Positions 59,801-60,000 of a stretch of 60,000 nucleotides of DNA are shown here, one piece after another (the stretch's first letter is position 1; each line of letters starts with the position of its first letter). A program made the translations under genes and the position numbers. This DNA comes from Lineus longissimus (lineage: Eukaryota; Nemertea; Pilidiophora; Heteronemertea; Lineidae), in contig NC_088308.1 in the NCBI RefSeq assembly GCF_910592395.1, forward strand, positions 3,598,001-3,658,000, read 5' to 3'. The notes beneath the pieces are model-generated. The model saw only the letters and a list, made by a program, of their open reading frames with translations. It did not search any database and was not told the origin of the DNA.

Positions 59801-60000
59801 GCATTGTCTCCACCATTTGTCAGGTCATGTGATCACACCGACAGACCGGAAGAAGCGATGGTGGCGCCTCTGCCGAAGAAACTGTATTTGGTTTGTCTCA
59901 TGACGTGTAGAGACCATGTCGAGGTCACTAAGAAATTAGTTCGACTATGTATGGATTGTCCGACTGCCATAACTGCTGAGGATGAAATGAACTTATGGCG
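56851..60000. other. Window end, no gene recognised
   Basis: Short ORFs only. The 115-aa plus ORF at 59,139-59,486 contains one hydrophobic stretch (ATLILIIAGFYYCF) but no family match or splice support, so I do not call it a gene. Confidence 0.5.

Overview
The window is animal nuclear DNA: AT-rich, with GT-AG introns from about 120 bp to 5 kb, long intergenic stretches and many small repeats. Three protein-coding genes can be rebuilt exon by exon, and all junctions keep frame. Gene content and domain architecture suggest an invertebrate bilaterian, most likely a lophotrochozoan such as a mollusc, annelid or brachiopod. That placement is inferred from gene style only and not tested.

Region 1 (312-17,821, minus strand) is a seven-coding-exon gene for a 261-residue membrane-anchored EGFR ligand. 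The protein has a signal peptide, two N-glycosylation sequons, a Ser/Thr/Pro stalk, one EGF domain, a transmembrane helix that begins like a rhomboid substrate (Spitz type), and a cytoplasmic tail ending in a PDZ-binding ETTV. Its introns hold a 54-bp minisatellite, a degenerate 145-bp duplication, a dispersed repeat present twice and a MITE fragment.

Region 2 (17,822-31,474) has no recognised gene. It holds two MITEs with CAGTAGAACC-like ends, a nested 27-bp/195-bp tandem repeat, a G20 tract, a 710-bp Harbinger-like non-autonomous element with TAA target duplication, and one orphan exon-like segment (26,321-26,378, minus).

Region 3 (31,475 to about 36,470, plus strand) is an erlin gene: ten coding exons, 329 residues, an ER-membrane SPFH-domain protein, with a long 3' UTR. 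Degenerate tandem repeats follow (36.5-37.2 kb).

Region 4 (42,413-45,982, plus strand) is a two-exon NET-family zinc-finger repressor gene (Noc/Elbow/ZNF503/ZNF703), 492 residues. The DNA around it (37-42 kb and 46-60 kb) lacks recognisable genes and looks like the regulatory landscape expected of a developmental regulator. It holds candidate promoter-like and conserved-element-like stretches, several hairpins and a 30-bp minisatellite open on both strands.

The three genes have no obvious joint pathway: an EGFR ligand, an ERAD/lipid-raft scaffold and a transcriptional repressor. I found no tRNA, rRNA, CRISPR array or bacterial-type operon.
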